Shown in pieces: positions 5,608 through 12,355 of a stretch of 12,355 bases of DNA. Where the stretch lies: contig JAFATL010000706.1 in NCBI GenBank assembly GCA_019243975.1, positions 1 to 12,355 on the forward strand, read 5' to 3'. Within the stretch, counting starts at the first letter, position 1; each line of letters opens with the position of its first letter. The translations under genes and the position numbers were made by a program. A model generated the notes under the pieces. The model was not told the origin of the DNA. It did not search any database and saw only the letters and a list, made by a program, of their open reading frames with translations. This stretch comes from Actinomycetota bacterium (lineage in GTDB: Bacteria > Actinomycetota > Acidimicrobiia > Acidimicrobiales > JAFATL01).

Positions 5608-7194
5608 ATGGACCTCGCGCCGTTCGCCACCACGCTGGCCCCGAACGGGGCGGTGTGTGCCGTTGACCGGCTCGCGTCGGAGGCAGGCGTCGCCTTGCTA
5701 CGAGCGGGTGGATCGGCGGCCGACGCCGCCATCGCAGCCAGCGCGGTGCTGGCGGTGACGACGCAACACATGTGCGGCATGGGGGGCGACTTGTTCGCGC
5801 TCGTGCACGACGGCGCAGGCGCGCCTACCGCGCTCAACGCGTCGGGTCGCGCCGGCGCGGGCGCCGACCCCGAGCGTCTCCGCGCCGACGGGCACCGTGT
5901 CATGCCTCGCCGGGGCGACATCCGCGCCGTACCCGTGCCGGGCTGCGTCGACGGCTGGCTGACGCTGCACGCTCGCTACGGCCGGCTGCCGCTCAGCGAC
6001 GTACTCGATCCGGCGCGGGCCTATGCGGCGGACGGCTTCCCGGCGTCGCAGACACTGGCGTGGTCGTGCCTGTTGCTCGAGGGCCTGGCCGACGCCGCTG
6101 ACTACACAGCGAACGGACCCGTGAGCGTCGGCACCATGATCAAGCGGCCCGGCGTGGCCCGCACGCTGGAGGCAATCGCCAACGGCGGACGGGCGGCCTT
6201 CTACGAAGGCGAATTCGGCGAAGGCCTGCTCGCACTGGGCAACGGCGAATACTCGCGCGACGACCTCACGCGCCCAGTGGCCGACTGGGTCGAGCCGCTG
6301 CAGATCGAGGCATGGGGCCATCGGGTGTGGACGATCCCGCCCAACTCGCAGGGCTACCTCACGCTGGCGGGCGCGTGGATCGCGGCCGGGCTGCCACTGC
6401 CTGCGGACACCGAGGATCCGCAGTGGGCGCACCTCACCGTCGAGGCGGCCCGGCAAGCCGGCTTCGACCGCAACGCGGTCCTGCACGAGGGCGCCGACGG
6501 CGCCGCCCTCCTCGACCCGCGCCGCCTCGCGCCCCGGCGCGACGCCATCGATCCGGAACGCGCCGCGACGCTCGCGGCCAACGTCGACGGGGGCGGCACG
6601 ATCTACCTGTGCGCGGTCGACGCCGACCGCATGGGCGTGTCGCTCATCCAGTCGAATGCGGCGGGCTGGGGATCGCTGATGATCGTGCCGGGCGTGCGCA
6701 TCTTCCTGCAGAACCGGGGCCTCGGCTTCTCGCTCGAGCCCGGGCACCCCGCCGAGTACGGACCGGGCAAGCGCCCGCCCCACACGCTGTCGCCTGCCGT
6801 CGTCACCCGCACCCGCGACGACGCACTCGAGATGACGATCGGCACCATGGGCGGCGACAGTCAGCCGCAGATCCTGCTGCAGCTCCTTGCCCGCCTCCTG
6901 CACAACGAACAGACCCCCGCCGATGCGATCGGGGCGGGCCGATGGGTGCTGACCGGGCCAGAGGGCGGCGCCGGCTTCGACACGTGGGACGCCAACGGAC
7001 ACGTGCGCGTCGCCCTCGAAGGCAACGCCCCGGCGTCGTGGGACGACGGCCTGCGCGCCCGCGGTCACGACACCGTGCGCACCGACGCCTTCAACCACGG
7101 CTTCGGTCACGCCCACGTGATCGTCAACCGCGACGACCATCTCGCCGCCGCCAGCGACCCACGCGCCCTCGCGGGCGGCGCCGCCGGCTACTAA
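5608..7194 (+). CDS. Gamma-glutamyltranspeptidase family protein (cytoplasmic type)
   Basis: This 528-aa Ntn-hydrolase-type enzyme would cleave gamma-glutamyl bonds (glutathione-like substrates) or act on related acyl compounds. The N-terminal part has the family's LASEAG-LLRAGGSAADA (22-40) and HMCGMGGDLFALV (54-66). The autoprocessing/catalytic Thr is Thr331 in GGGT-IYLCAVD, aligning with Thr391 of the E. coli enzyme. The usual second Thr of the TTHxS signature is Ile332. SP at 395-396 and the MGGD loop (414-417) match the substrate-binding Ser and the oxyanion GG. No signal peptide is present and the start fits the family, so it is probably cytoplasmic, as in YwrD-like members. The real substrate is open. 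Its stop codon abuts the stop of the convergent PHP gene with no gap. Confidence 0.88.
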   Translation: MDLAPFATTLAPNGAVCAVDRLASEAGVALLRAGGSAADAAIAASAVLAVTTQHMCGMGGDLFALVHDGAGAPTALNASGRAGAGADPERLRADGHRVMPRRGDIRAVPVPGCVDGWLTLHARYGRLPLSDVLDPARAYAADGFPASQTLAWSCLLLEGLADAADYTANGPVSVGTMIKRPGVARTLEAIANGGRAAFYEGEFGEGLLALGNGEYSRDDLTRPVADWVEPLQIEAWGHRVWTIPPNSQGYLTLAGAWIAAGLPLPADTEDPQWAHLTVEAARQAGFDRNAVLHEGADGAALLDPRRLAPRRDAIDPERAATLAANVDGGGTIYLCAVDADRMGVSLIQSNAAGWGSLMIVPGVRIFLQNRGLGFSLEPGHPAEYGPGKRPPHTLSPAVVTRTRDDALEMTIGTMGGDSQPQILLQLLARLLHNEQTPADAIGAGRWVLTGPEGGAGFDTWDANGHVRVALEGNAPASWDDGLRARGHDTVRTDAFNHGFGHAHVIVNRDDHLAAASDPRALAGGAAGY

Positions 7195-8142
7195 CTACGC
7201 GGCGTGGGAGGCGGCCCAGGCCAACAGGTCGTCGGCGCTGCGGGTGTTGACGATGCGGTCGAGGTCGACACCGACTTCCGCAACCCGCTCGCAGCCGTAG
7301 GGCAACCACTCCAGCTGGCCCGGCGCGTGCGCGTCGGTGTCGATGGAGATCTTGCACCCCATGTCGACGGCGAGCCGTAGCAGCCGTCGGGGCGGGTCGA
7401 GTCGCTCCGGCCGCGAATTCACCTCGACCGCCTTGTCGAACTTCTCGGCGCACGCGAAGACCAACTCGGCGTCGAACGTCGACTCCGGCCGGCCCCTGCC
7501 CACCACCAACCGCCCGGTGCAGTGGCCGAGGATGTCGACGTGCGGGCTCGCCAGCGCCGCCACCATGCGCTTGGTCATGCCTTCGGAGTCCATACGCAAC
7601 TTCGAGTGCACTGACGCCACCACGACGTCGAGCTGCGCCAGCAGCTCCTCCTCCTGGTCGAGGGCGCCGTCGTCGAGGATGTCGACCTCGATGCCGGTGA
7701 GGATGCGGAACGGTGCCAGTTCCTCATTGAGCTGCTCGACGATGCCCAGCTGCAGTCGCAGCCGTTCCGGCGACAGCCCTTTCGCCACCGTGAGGCGCGG
7801 CGAGTGGTCGGTCAGCACCATGTACTCGTGGCCGAGGGCAATGGCGGCTTCGGCCATCGTCTTGATCGGGCTGCCGCCGTCGGACCAGTCGGAGTGCGTG
7901 TGGCAGTCGCCCTTCAACGCGGCGCGCACCGCCGCGCCCGGCCCGTTCTCGGCCTCCTCCAGTGATCCCTCGAGTTGGATCAGATACGACGGCGTCTTGC
8001 CCGCCAACACCTCCAGGACGATCTGCTCGGTCTTGTCGCCGACACCCGCCAGGTCCTTCAACCGCCCGGCGGCGGCCAGCTCCTTGACGCGTTCCTCGCC
8101 TGCCTGGCGGATGGCGTCGGCCGCGCCCCGGTAGGCGCGCAC
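7195..8142 (-). CDS. PHP-domain phosphoesterase with N-terminal helix-hairpin-helix
   Basis: From the GTG at 8142 this is 315 aa, but the real N terminus is probably about 25 codons upstream. Residues 1-50 hold a PolX-like helix-hairpin-helix (LAGVGDKTEQ, 31-40). The PHP metal site follows: GDCHTHSDWSDG (78-89; His81, His83, Asp88), TDHS (111-114; His113), Glu152, His179, LGHCTGR (206-211; His207) and DTDAH (268-272). All metal ligands expected of an active PHP site seem present. The arrangement matches the C-terminal half of bacterial family X DNA polymerases without the polymerase domain, as in stand-alone PHP proteins; nucleotide or other phosphoester hydrolysis is likely, and the substrate is unknown. 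It is co-directional with and overlaps the kinase gene, so the two form an operon. Confidence 0.88.
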   Translation of the reverse strand: MRAYRGAADAIRQAGEERVKELAAAGRLKDLAGVGDKTEQIVLEVLAGKTPSYLIQLEGSLEEAENGPGAAVRAALKGDCHTHSDWSDGGSPIKTMAEAAIALGHEYMVLTDHSPRLTVAKGLSPERLRLQLGIVEQLNEELAPFRILTGIEVDILDDGALDQEEELLAQLDVVVASVHSKLRMDSEGMTKRMVAALASPHVDILGHCTGRLVVGRGRPESTFDAELVFACAEKFDKAVEVNSRPERLDPPRRLLRLAVDMGCKISIDTDAHAPGQLEWLPYGCERVAEVGVDLDRIVNTRSADDLLAWAASHAA

Positions 8143-8217
8143 GCGGTAGGTCGACTCGCGCCCCCGTTCGAGCAGATAAGCGATCCGCTCCAGGACGGCG
8201 ACCGGATCGTCGCTCAG
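8143..8217 (-). other. Probable N-terminal coding extension of the PHP gene, CTG start
   Basis: The PHP frame stays open upstream of the GTG at 8142. It encodes DPVAVLERIAYLLERG followed by a Y-R-V-R-A-Y-R stretch, which looks like the conserved first helices of this protein family. No ATG, GTG or TTG occurs in this extension. The frame reads LSDDPV from a CTG at 8217, which overlaps the kinase stop as CTGA, just where an ATGA start/stop overlap would be expected. A GGGGG run lies 5 nt ahead. I infer translation from CTG, or a recently mutated ATG. Confidence 0.5.
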
Positions 8218-9434
8218 CCGTTCCCCCGCTTGTGCTTGCCGCGACCCTTGCCCGGCACCGGCGCCGGCACCGAGATCTGCACCTGCAGCTGCGCCGTGGT
8301 GGGCGGCGCCGTCACCACCGGCGCCGTCGTGTTCGACGACTGCGGCGCGGTGTTGGACGTGGAGGGCGAGTTCACGGCGCTCCGATCATGGCCGAAGGCG
8401 AGCGCCGCCACCAGCACCACCAAGACGAAAGCTCCCACCGCCGCCGCGACCAGCGCCATGCGCCGACGCTGCACCCAGAGCGGAACCGCCGCCAGCGCGG
8501 GCGCCTTCGACGGTGCCACGCCGACGAGGACGCTCGTCTGATCGGCCGGGGGCACCTCGGCGATGGTTGCCAGCTCCGCCTCTGGCCCCGGCGTCGGCGC
8601 CACCGCCCGCACGGCGCGCGCCATGTCTTCGGCGTTGGCGAAGCGGGCCGAGGGGTCGCGCTGCATGGCCGTCTCGACCATCACCGCCAAGCCGGGGTCG
8701 ACGTCGGGCCGGCGGTGGACGAGCGGCTCTGGGTCGTCGTGCACCACGGCCATGGCCACGGCCATCGGCGTGTCGGCGGTGAACGGCTTCTCCCCCGCCA
8801 GCGCCTCGTAGAGGACGACCCCCAACGAGTACAGGTCGGACTGCGCGGTCGCGGGCTTTCCCTCGATGCGCTCCGGAGCGAGGTAGGCGGGCGTGCCCAG
8901 CATGAGGTGCCCCGTGGTCGTGTCGGTGATCGTCCCGCCGACCGGTTCGAGGCTCTTGGCGATGCCGAAGTCGGCCACCTTGGCCCGGCCGTCGTCGGTG
9001 AGGAGGATGTTGCCCGGCTTCACGTCGCGGTGGATGACGCCCGCGGCGTGCGCCGCGCCCAGCGCACCGAGCACGTCGAGGGCGACATGCCGAAGCCAGG
9101 CCTGGTCGACAGGCCCGGCCGCCATGGCGGTGGCGAGCGTCCGCCCGGGCAGGCACTCCATGACGATGAACGGCACGCCCTCGTCCTCGCCCGTGTCGAA
9201 GACCGTGACCACGTTGGGGTGCGACAGGCGGGCCGCCGAAAGGGCCTCCGCCTCGAACCGGCTGCGGATCTCGGGCTGGCGGGCCATTTCGGGCCGCAAC
9301 ACCTTGACCGCCACCTCGCGGCCCAGCCGCAGGTCACGGGCGCAGTAGACGTCGCCCATCCCACCGCGGCCGATCAGATCGCCCAGGTGGTACCGGTCGG
9401 CCAGCACCGTGAACGCGGCCGTCGAAGGGGTCAC
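8214..9434 (-). CDS. Membrane-anchored Ser/Thr protein kinase (PknB-like, no PASTA)
   Basis: This is a 406-aa Hanks-type kinase. The catalytic domain (about 14-280) has the glycine loop GRGGMGDVY (22-30), VAVK with Lys44, Glu63 in helix C, HRDVKPGN (135-142; catalytic Asp137), DFG (155-157), a Thr-rich activation loop (168-181) and APE (186-188). A basic VQRRR patch precedes one transmembrane helix (about 326-348), placing the kinase inside the cell. The outer tail (about 350-406) is Ser/Thr/Pro-rich and ends in a Lys/Arg/Gly cluster; it holds no PASTA repeats, so the ligand is unknown. The GTG at 9434 was chosen because the kinase domain begins 13 residues later and a TAGAAC box lies 7 nt ahead; the upstream open frame is low-complexity. 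The PHP gene overlaps its end. Confidence 0.93.
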   Translation of the reverse strand: MTPSTAAFTVLADRYHLGDLIGRGGMGDVYCARDLRLGREVAVKVLRPEMARQPEIRSRFEAEALSAARLSHPNVVTVFDTGEDEGVPFIVMECLPGRTLATAMAAGPVDQAWLRHVALDVLGALGAAHAAGVIHRDVKPGNILLTDDGRAKVADFGIAKSLEPVGGTITDTTTGHLMLGTPAYLAPERIEGKPATAQSDLYSLGVVLYEALAGEKPFTADTPMAVAMAVVHDDPEPLVHRRPDVDPGLAVMVETAMQRDPSARFANAEDMARAVRAVAPTPGPEAELATIAEVPPADQTSVLVGVAPSKAPALAAVPLWVQRRRMALVAAAVGAFVLVVLVAALAFGHDRSAVNSPSTSNTAPQSSNTTAPVVTAPPTTAQLQVQISVPAPVPGKGRGKHKRGNG

Positions 9435-9441
9435 GGCGGGC

Positions 9442-9447
9442 GTTCTA
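9442..9447 (-). promoter_or_regulatory. Possible -10 box (TAGAAC) of the kinase gene
   Basis: TAGAAC on the minus strand ends 7 nt before the GTG of the kinase. It misses the final T of TANNNT, but its position matches the leaderless layout of neighbouring genes. The opposite strand reads TACCCA from the same TA; that is too far from the divergent gene's start (27 nt) and too degenerate to call. Confidence 0.25.
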
Positions 9448-9478
9448 CCCAACCCCCCGGGGCGGGCATGCTTCGGGC

Positions 9479-10573
9479 GTGGACCCGGTGTGGGACGAGG
9501 GCGAATGGGCGGACCTGCCAGCCCTGACGGGCGCCGCCGAGGCAGACATTTGTGTCGTTGGCCTGGGCGGATCCGGCCTGGCCGCCGTGGACGAGGCGCT
9601 CCAGGCCGGCGCATCGGTGATCGGCCTGGATGCCGGTTCCGTCGCCGGCGGGGCGGCCGGTGCCAACGGCGGGTTCCTCCTCGCCGGCGCGGCCGACGCC
9701 TACCACCGGACGGTCGCCCGCCTGGGGCGGCGGGCGGCCCGCGACCTCTACCAGCGCACCCTCGACGAGCTCGAGCGCATGACGACGGCCACGCCGGACC
9801 TGATACGGCGGGTGGGCAGCCTGCGCCTGGCCGCGTCACCCGAGGAGGAGACCGACTGCGCCGAGCAGCGGCGCGCCTTGGAGGCCGATCAGTTCGCCGT
9901 CGAGCGTTACGAAGGGCCGGAGGGCATCGGGCTGCTCCTTCCCGACGACGGCGCCACCAACCCGCTGGCCCGGGCCCGCCGGCTGGCGCAGCGCGCCCTG
10001 AGCGGCGGGGCGCGGCTCTTCGAACGATCACCGGCGACGGCGGTCGCCGGCGACCACGTCACGACGCCGGACGGCACCGTGCGCTGCGGTGCTGTCGTCG
10101 TCGCCGTCGACGGACGTCTCGAGCTGTTGTTGCCCGAGCTGGCGCCGCGCGTGCGCACGGCCCGCCTGCAGATGCTCGCCACCGCCCCGACCGATGAGGT
10201 GACGATCCCCCGCCCGGTGTACGCGCGCTGGGGCTACGACTACTGGCAGCAGCTGCCCGACGGGCGCATCGCCCTGGGCGGATGCCGAGACCGGTTCGTG
10301 GACGACGAGTGGACGACCGACGCGCGTCCGACCGACGAGGTGCAGGCGGCCCTCGACGCGCTGCTGCGCGAGCACCTGCACGTCACCGCACCGGTGACGC
10401 ACCGGTGGGCCGCGTCAGCGGGCTTCGCCCGCGACCTCGACCCGGTGCTCGAGGAGGTGCGGCCGCGCGTGTTCGCGTGCGGCGGTTACAGCGGCACCGG
10501 CAACGTGCTGGGCGCCGTGTACGGGCGCGACGCCGTGCGCCGCGCCCTCGGCCTTCACGGCGCCGCTAGTTGA
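9479..10573 (+). CDS. FAD-dependent oxidoreductase, DAO family
   Basis: This 364-aa flavoenzyme belongs to the D-amino-acid-oxidase family (glycine/sarcosine oxidase, gamma-glutamylputrescine oxidase and relatives), which oxidises amines or amino acids with FAD. The dinucleotide fold starts at residue 24 (ICVVGLGGSGLAA; GxGGxG at 28-33) and its second strand ends in Asp51 rather than the more common Glu. The GGFLLAG segment (64-70) and the C-terminal ACGGYSGTGNVLGAVYGRD block (333-351) match the FAD-binding ends of the family. No signal peptide is seen. The GTG at 9479 fits the fold; a CATGCT sequence 6 nt ahead is a poor -10 candidate. It is divergent from the kinase, and its last 8 bp overlap the end of the convergent acyl-CoA synthetase gene. 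The substrate is unknown. Confidence 0.88.
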   Translation: MDPVWDEGEWADLPALTGAAEADICVVGLGGSGLAAVDEALQAGASVIGLDAGSVAGGAAGANGGFLLAGAADAYHRTVARLGRRAARDLYQRTLDELERMTTATPDLIRRVGSLRLAASPEEETDCAEQRRALEADQFAVERYEGPEGIGLLLPDDGATNPLARARRLAQRALSGGARLFERSPATAVAGDHVTTPDGTVRCGAVVVAVDGRLELLLPELAPRVRTARLQMLATAPTDEVTIPRPVYARWGYDYWQQLPDGRIALGGCRDRFVDDEWTTDARPTDEVQAALDALLREHLHVTAPVTHRWAASAGFARDLDPVLEEVRPRVFACGGYSGTGNVLGAVYGRDAVRRALGLHGAAS

Positions 10574-12164
10574 CCATCCGCTCCTTGCCCTGCCAGTAGG
10601 GGGCGCGCAGCTCGCGCTTGAGGAGCTTGCCGCTCGGGTTGCGCGGCAGTTCGTCGGCGAAGTCGACCGACGTCGGGCACTTGTAGTGCGCCAGGTGCTC
10701 GCGCGAGAACGCGATCAGCTCCTCTGGTGTCGGGTCGGCGCCCTCGGCCCTCACGACGATGGCCTTCACCGTCTCGCCCCACTTGTCGCTGGGCACGCCG
10801 ATGACGGCGACGTCGGCGACGGCCGGGTGGTTCATGAGCGCGTTCTCGATCTCGGCCGGGTAGATGTTCTCGCCGCCCGACACGATCATGTCCTTCACCC
10901 GATCGTGCAGATAGACGTAGCCGTCCTTGAAGTAGCCGGCGTCGCCCGTCTTCAGCCACCCGTCAGGGGTGATCGTCTTGGCCGTCTCGTCGGGCTGGCG
11001 CCAGTACCCCTTCATGTTCTGCGACGTGCGCGACCACAACTCTCCCACCTCGCCCTCGGGCCGGTCCTCCCCCGTCGCTTCGTCGACCACGCGCATCTCG
11101 ACCCACGGGAACGGCTTGCCGCACGAGCGCAGCAACTCGGGTCGGTTGACGGGGTCGTGGTCGGACGGGTCGAGCTGGGTGATGGCACCGGTCGTCTCGG
11201 TGAGGCCGTACAGCTGCACGAAGTCACAGCCGAACGTGGCGAGGCAGTCCTTGAGCACCTGATCGGTGATCGGCGCGGCGCCGTAGGCGATGAGGCGCAG
11301 CGAGGAGAAGTCGGCGTCCTGCACGCCCGGCATCATCAGCAGGAACTGCAGCACCGCCGGCACGAGGAACGCGTGGGTGACCGAGTGCTGCGGGAGCACT
11401 TGCAGGATCTGGGCCGGGTCGACCTCGCGCAGCAGGATGGCGTGACCGCCGCGCAGCATGCCGGCCACCGCCCACCCCGACCCACCGATGTGGAACAGCG
11501 GCATGGCGACCAGGTTGACGTCGTCGGGCCCGACCCCCCACATCTCGGCCACGTTCGGCAGCATGGCGAACAGGTTGTCGTTGGTGAGCATCACGCCCTT
11601 GGGCAAGCCCGTGGTGCCCGACGTGTAGAGCTGGAAGCACACGTCGTCACCGGCCGACGCCACGGCCGGATCGTCGGCCGCCTGCTCACCCACCCACGCC
11701 TCGTACGTCGGTCGCGACGCGTCGTCGCCCAGCACGATGGTGTGCTTGACCGTCGTCAGGTCGCCTTCGATCTTCTCCAGGTGGGGCAGGAACTCGGGCC
11801 CGACGAACAGCACCTTGGCCTCGGCGTGGTTGATGATGTAGGCCATCTCGCCTGGCGCCAGCCGCCAGTTCACCGCCACGGTGACGGCGTTGATCTTGCC
11901 GGCGCCGAAGAACACCTCGAAGTACTCGGGCCCGTTCTTGTCGATGAACGCAATGCGGTCCTGGGAACCGACGCCCAGGGCCGCCAGGCCGTTGGCCACC
12001 TGGCTGGTGCGGCGGTCGAGGTCGCCCCACGTCAGCGTGGCCCCCTCGAACGTGATGGCAGGGGCGTCGCCGCGTGCGGCGCCGTGGGCGCGGACGATGT
12101 CCGCCGTCGTGCGGGGGTCTTGCCTTGCGTTGGCCGGCGGAGCCGGCGGGGTGGCATTGGCCAT
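10566..12164 (-). CDS. Long-chain-type acyl-CoA synthetase (FadD13-like)
   Basis: This 532-aa ANL-superfamily ligase forms acyl-CoA through an acyl-adenylate. Motifs in order are YTSGTTGLPKG (180-190), PLFHIGGSGW (222-231), YGAAP (294-298), YGLTET (319-324), the KTGD loop (405-408), DR at 421-422, GGENIYPAEIE (430-440) and the catalytic Lys513 in NPSGK. The whole fits FadD13-type fatty-acyl-CoA ligases; chain length is not readable. It is clearly divergent from the other synthetase in this window (different P-loop, A5 and lid residues), so the two are not a recent duplication. The ATG at 12164 gives a normal N terminus although the frame is open upstream, and a TACATT box lies 5 nt before it. 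Its stop overlaps the end of the convergent FAD oxidoreductase gene. Confidence 0.95.
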   Translation of the reverse strand: MANATPPAPPANARQDPRTTADIVRAHGAARGDAPAITFEGATLTWGDLDRRTSQVANGLAALGVGSQDRIAFIDKNGPEYFEVFFGAGKINAVTVAVNWRLAPGEMAYIINHAEAKVLFVGPEFLPHLEKIEGDLTTVKHTIVLGDDASRPTYEAWVGEQAADDPAVASAGDDVCFQLYTSGTTGLPKGVMLTNDNLFAMLPNVAEMWGVGPDDVNLVAMPLFHIGGSGWAVAGMLRGGHAILLREVDPAQILQVLPQHSVTHAFLVPAVLQFLLMMPGVQDADFSSLRLIAYGAAPITDQVLKDCLATFGCDFVQLYGLTETTGAITQLDPSDHDPVNRPELLRSCGKPFPWVEMRVVDEATGEDRPEGEVGELWSRTSQNMKGYWRQPDETAKTITPDGWLKTGDAGYFKDGYVYLHDRVKDMIVSGGENIYPAEIENALMNHPAVADVAVIGVPSDKWGETVKAIVVRAEGADPTPEELIAFSREHLAHYKCPTSVDFADELPRNPSGKLLKRELRAPYWQGKERMVN

Positions 12165-12169
12165 GCGCA

Positions 12170-12179
12170 AATGTAGGCT
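12170..12179. promoter_or_regulatory. Overlapping divergent -10 boxes (AATGTAGGCT)
   Basis: On the minus strand TACATT (12175-12170) lies 5 nt before the ATG of the acyl-CoA synthetase. On the plus strand TAGGCT (12174-12179) lies 9 nt before the GTG of the right-end gene. The boxes share the central TA at 12174-12175, the same arrangement as at 5590-5599. Starts would be leaderless or have a leader of a few bases. Confidence 0.5.
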
Positions 12180-12188
12180 CCGCGCCGA

Positions 12189-12355
12189 GTGGACGTCCTG
12201 GTCGTCGTCGGGAACGCGCCGCCGCCGGAGCGGCTGGCGGCCCGGGCTGCACACGTGCTGCGCGTCGATGCGCCCGACCTGACCCCGCAGACCATCTCTG
12301 CCCTGCGCAACCGCATCCCCCGCGACATCGGCGTGGTGGGCGACGGCGGGCAAGC
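12189..12355 (+). CDS. Partial unidentified gene running off the right edge
   Basis: From the GTG at 12189 an open frame runs 55 full codons to the window end without a stop. It begins DVLVVVGNAPPPERLA and contains the segment RIPRDIGVVGDGG. About 50 of the 55 codons end in G or C, as in the genes around it, which argues for real coding. The opening hydrophobic strand followed by Gly-Asn could be the first strand of an alpha/beta fold; I do not recognise the family. It is divergent from the acyl-CoA synthetase, with 24 bp between the starts and a shared -10 region. The antisense frame is also open but is the upstream shadow of the synthetase. Confidence 0.5.
   Translation, partial: MDVLVVVGNAPPPERLAARAAHVLRVDAPDLTPQTISALRNRIPRDIGVVGDGGQ

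Noticed and set aside
5583..5921. Upstream extension of the SirB1-family frame
   Set aside because: It lies antisense over the transpeptidase N terminus; the family starts near ATG 5582, where a matching -10 box is found.
5698..7140. Long minus-strand open frame inside the transpeptidase gene
   Set aside because: It is a shadow frame of a high-GC gene: rich in Arg, His, Val and Gln, without a known domain, while the plus frame has a complete enzyme.
9435..10031. N-terminal extension of the kinase frame
   Set aside because: The sequence is Arg/Pro/Gly low-complexity, antisense to the FAD oxidoreductase; the kinase domain starts just after GTG 9434.
3346..12164. The two acyl-CoA synthetases as a duplication or as one lipid-catabolic cluster
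   Set aside because: They differ throughout outside the shared motifs, lie 5.7 kb apart on opposite strands, and no other beta-oxidation gene is nearby.
1..12355. CRISPR array, prophage, integrative element, toxin-antitoxin or defence island
   Set aside because: No regularly spaced repeats, integrase, transposase, tRNA-linked att repeat or known defence domain was seen on reading both strands.

Overview
The window is a very GC-rich chromosomal stretch. Its GC content, its near-total use of G or C at third codon positions, its many GTG starts and its many start codons lying 5-9 nt behind a TANNNT -10 box (probable leaderless transcripts) all suggest an actinobacterium. The gene mix would fit Acidimicrobiia or a related environmental lineage, but the class is my inference. 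No rRNA, tRNA, transposase, phage gene, CRISPR array or toxin-antitoxin pair is visible. It reads as an ordinary core/metabolic region, densely packed and with frequent strand switching.

Left part (1-2415). Three genes lie on the minus strand. tyrS (tyrosyl-tRNA synthetase) is followed 9 nt later by a DUF4389 membrane protein with a strong Shine-Dalgarno that overlaps the tyrS stop. After that comes a carboxymuconolactone decarboxylase/AhpD-like protein with its own -10 box. A 69-bp divergent region with two small inverted repeats separates tyrS from a plus-strand AlkA-type DNA glycosylase.

Middle (2416-7197). The glycosylase and a FadD-type acyl-CoA synthetase lie on the plus strand. A near-perfect 52-bp palindrome separates them from a convergent SirB1-family gene. 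That gene shares a 25-bp divergent promoter with a cytoplasmic-type gamma-glutamyltranspeptidase. The transpeptidase stop codon directly abuts the stop of the next, convergent gene.

Right part (7195-12355). A membrane-anchored serine/threonine protein kinase and a PHP-domain phosphoesterase form a minus-strand operon. The PHP gene appears to start at a CTG overlapping the kinase stop. Divergent to the kinase is a DAO-family FAD oxidoreductase, whose end overlaps by 8 bp the end of a second, FadD13-like acyl-CoA synthetase. A further plus-strand gene starts divergently and leaves the window.

The genes do not form one evident pathway. The most distinctive signals are regulatory and architectural: two divergent gene pairs whose -10 boxes overlap head-to-head and share one TA step, the long palindrome, the CTG start of the PHP gene, and a HAGS variant of the HIGH motif in the tyrosyl-tRNA synthetase. 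I found no convincing new multi-gene system.
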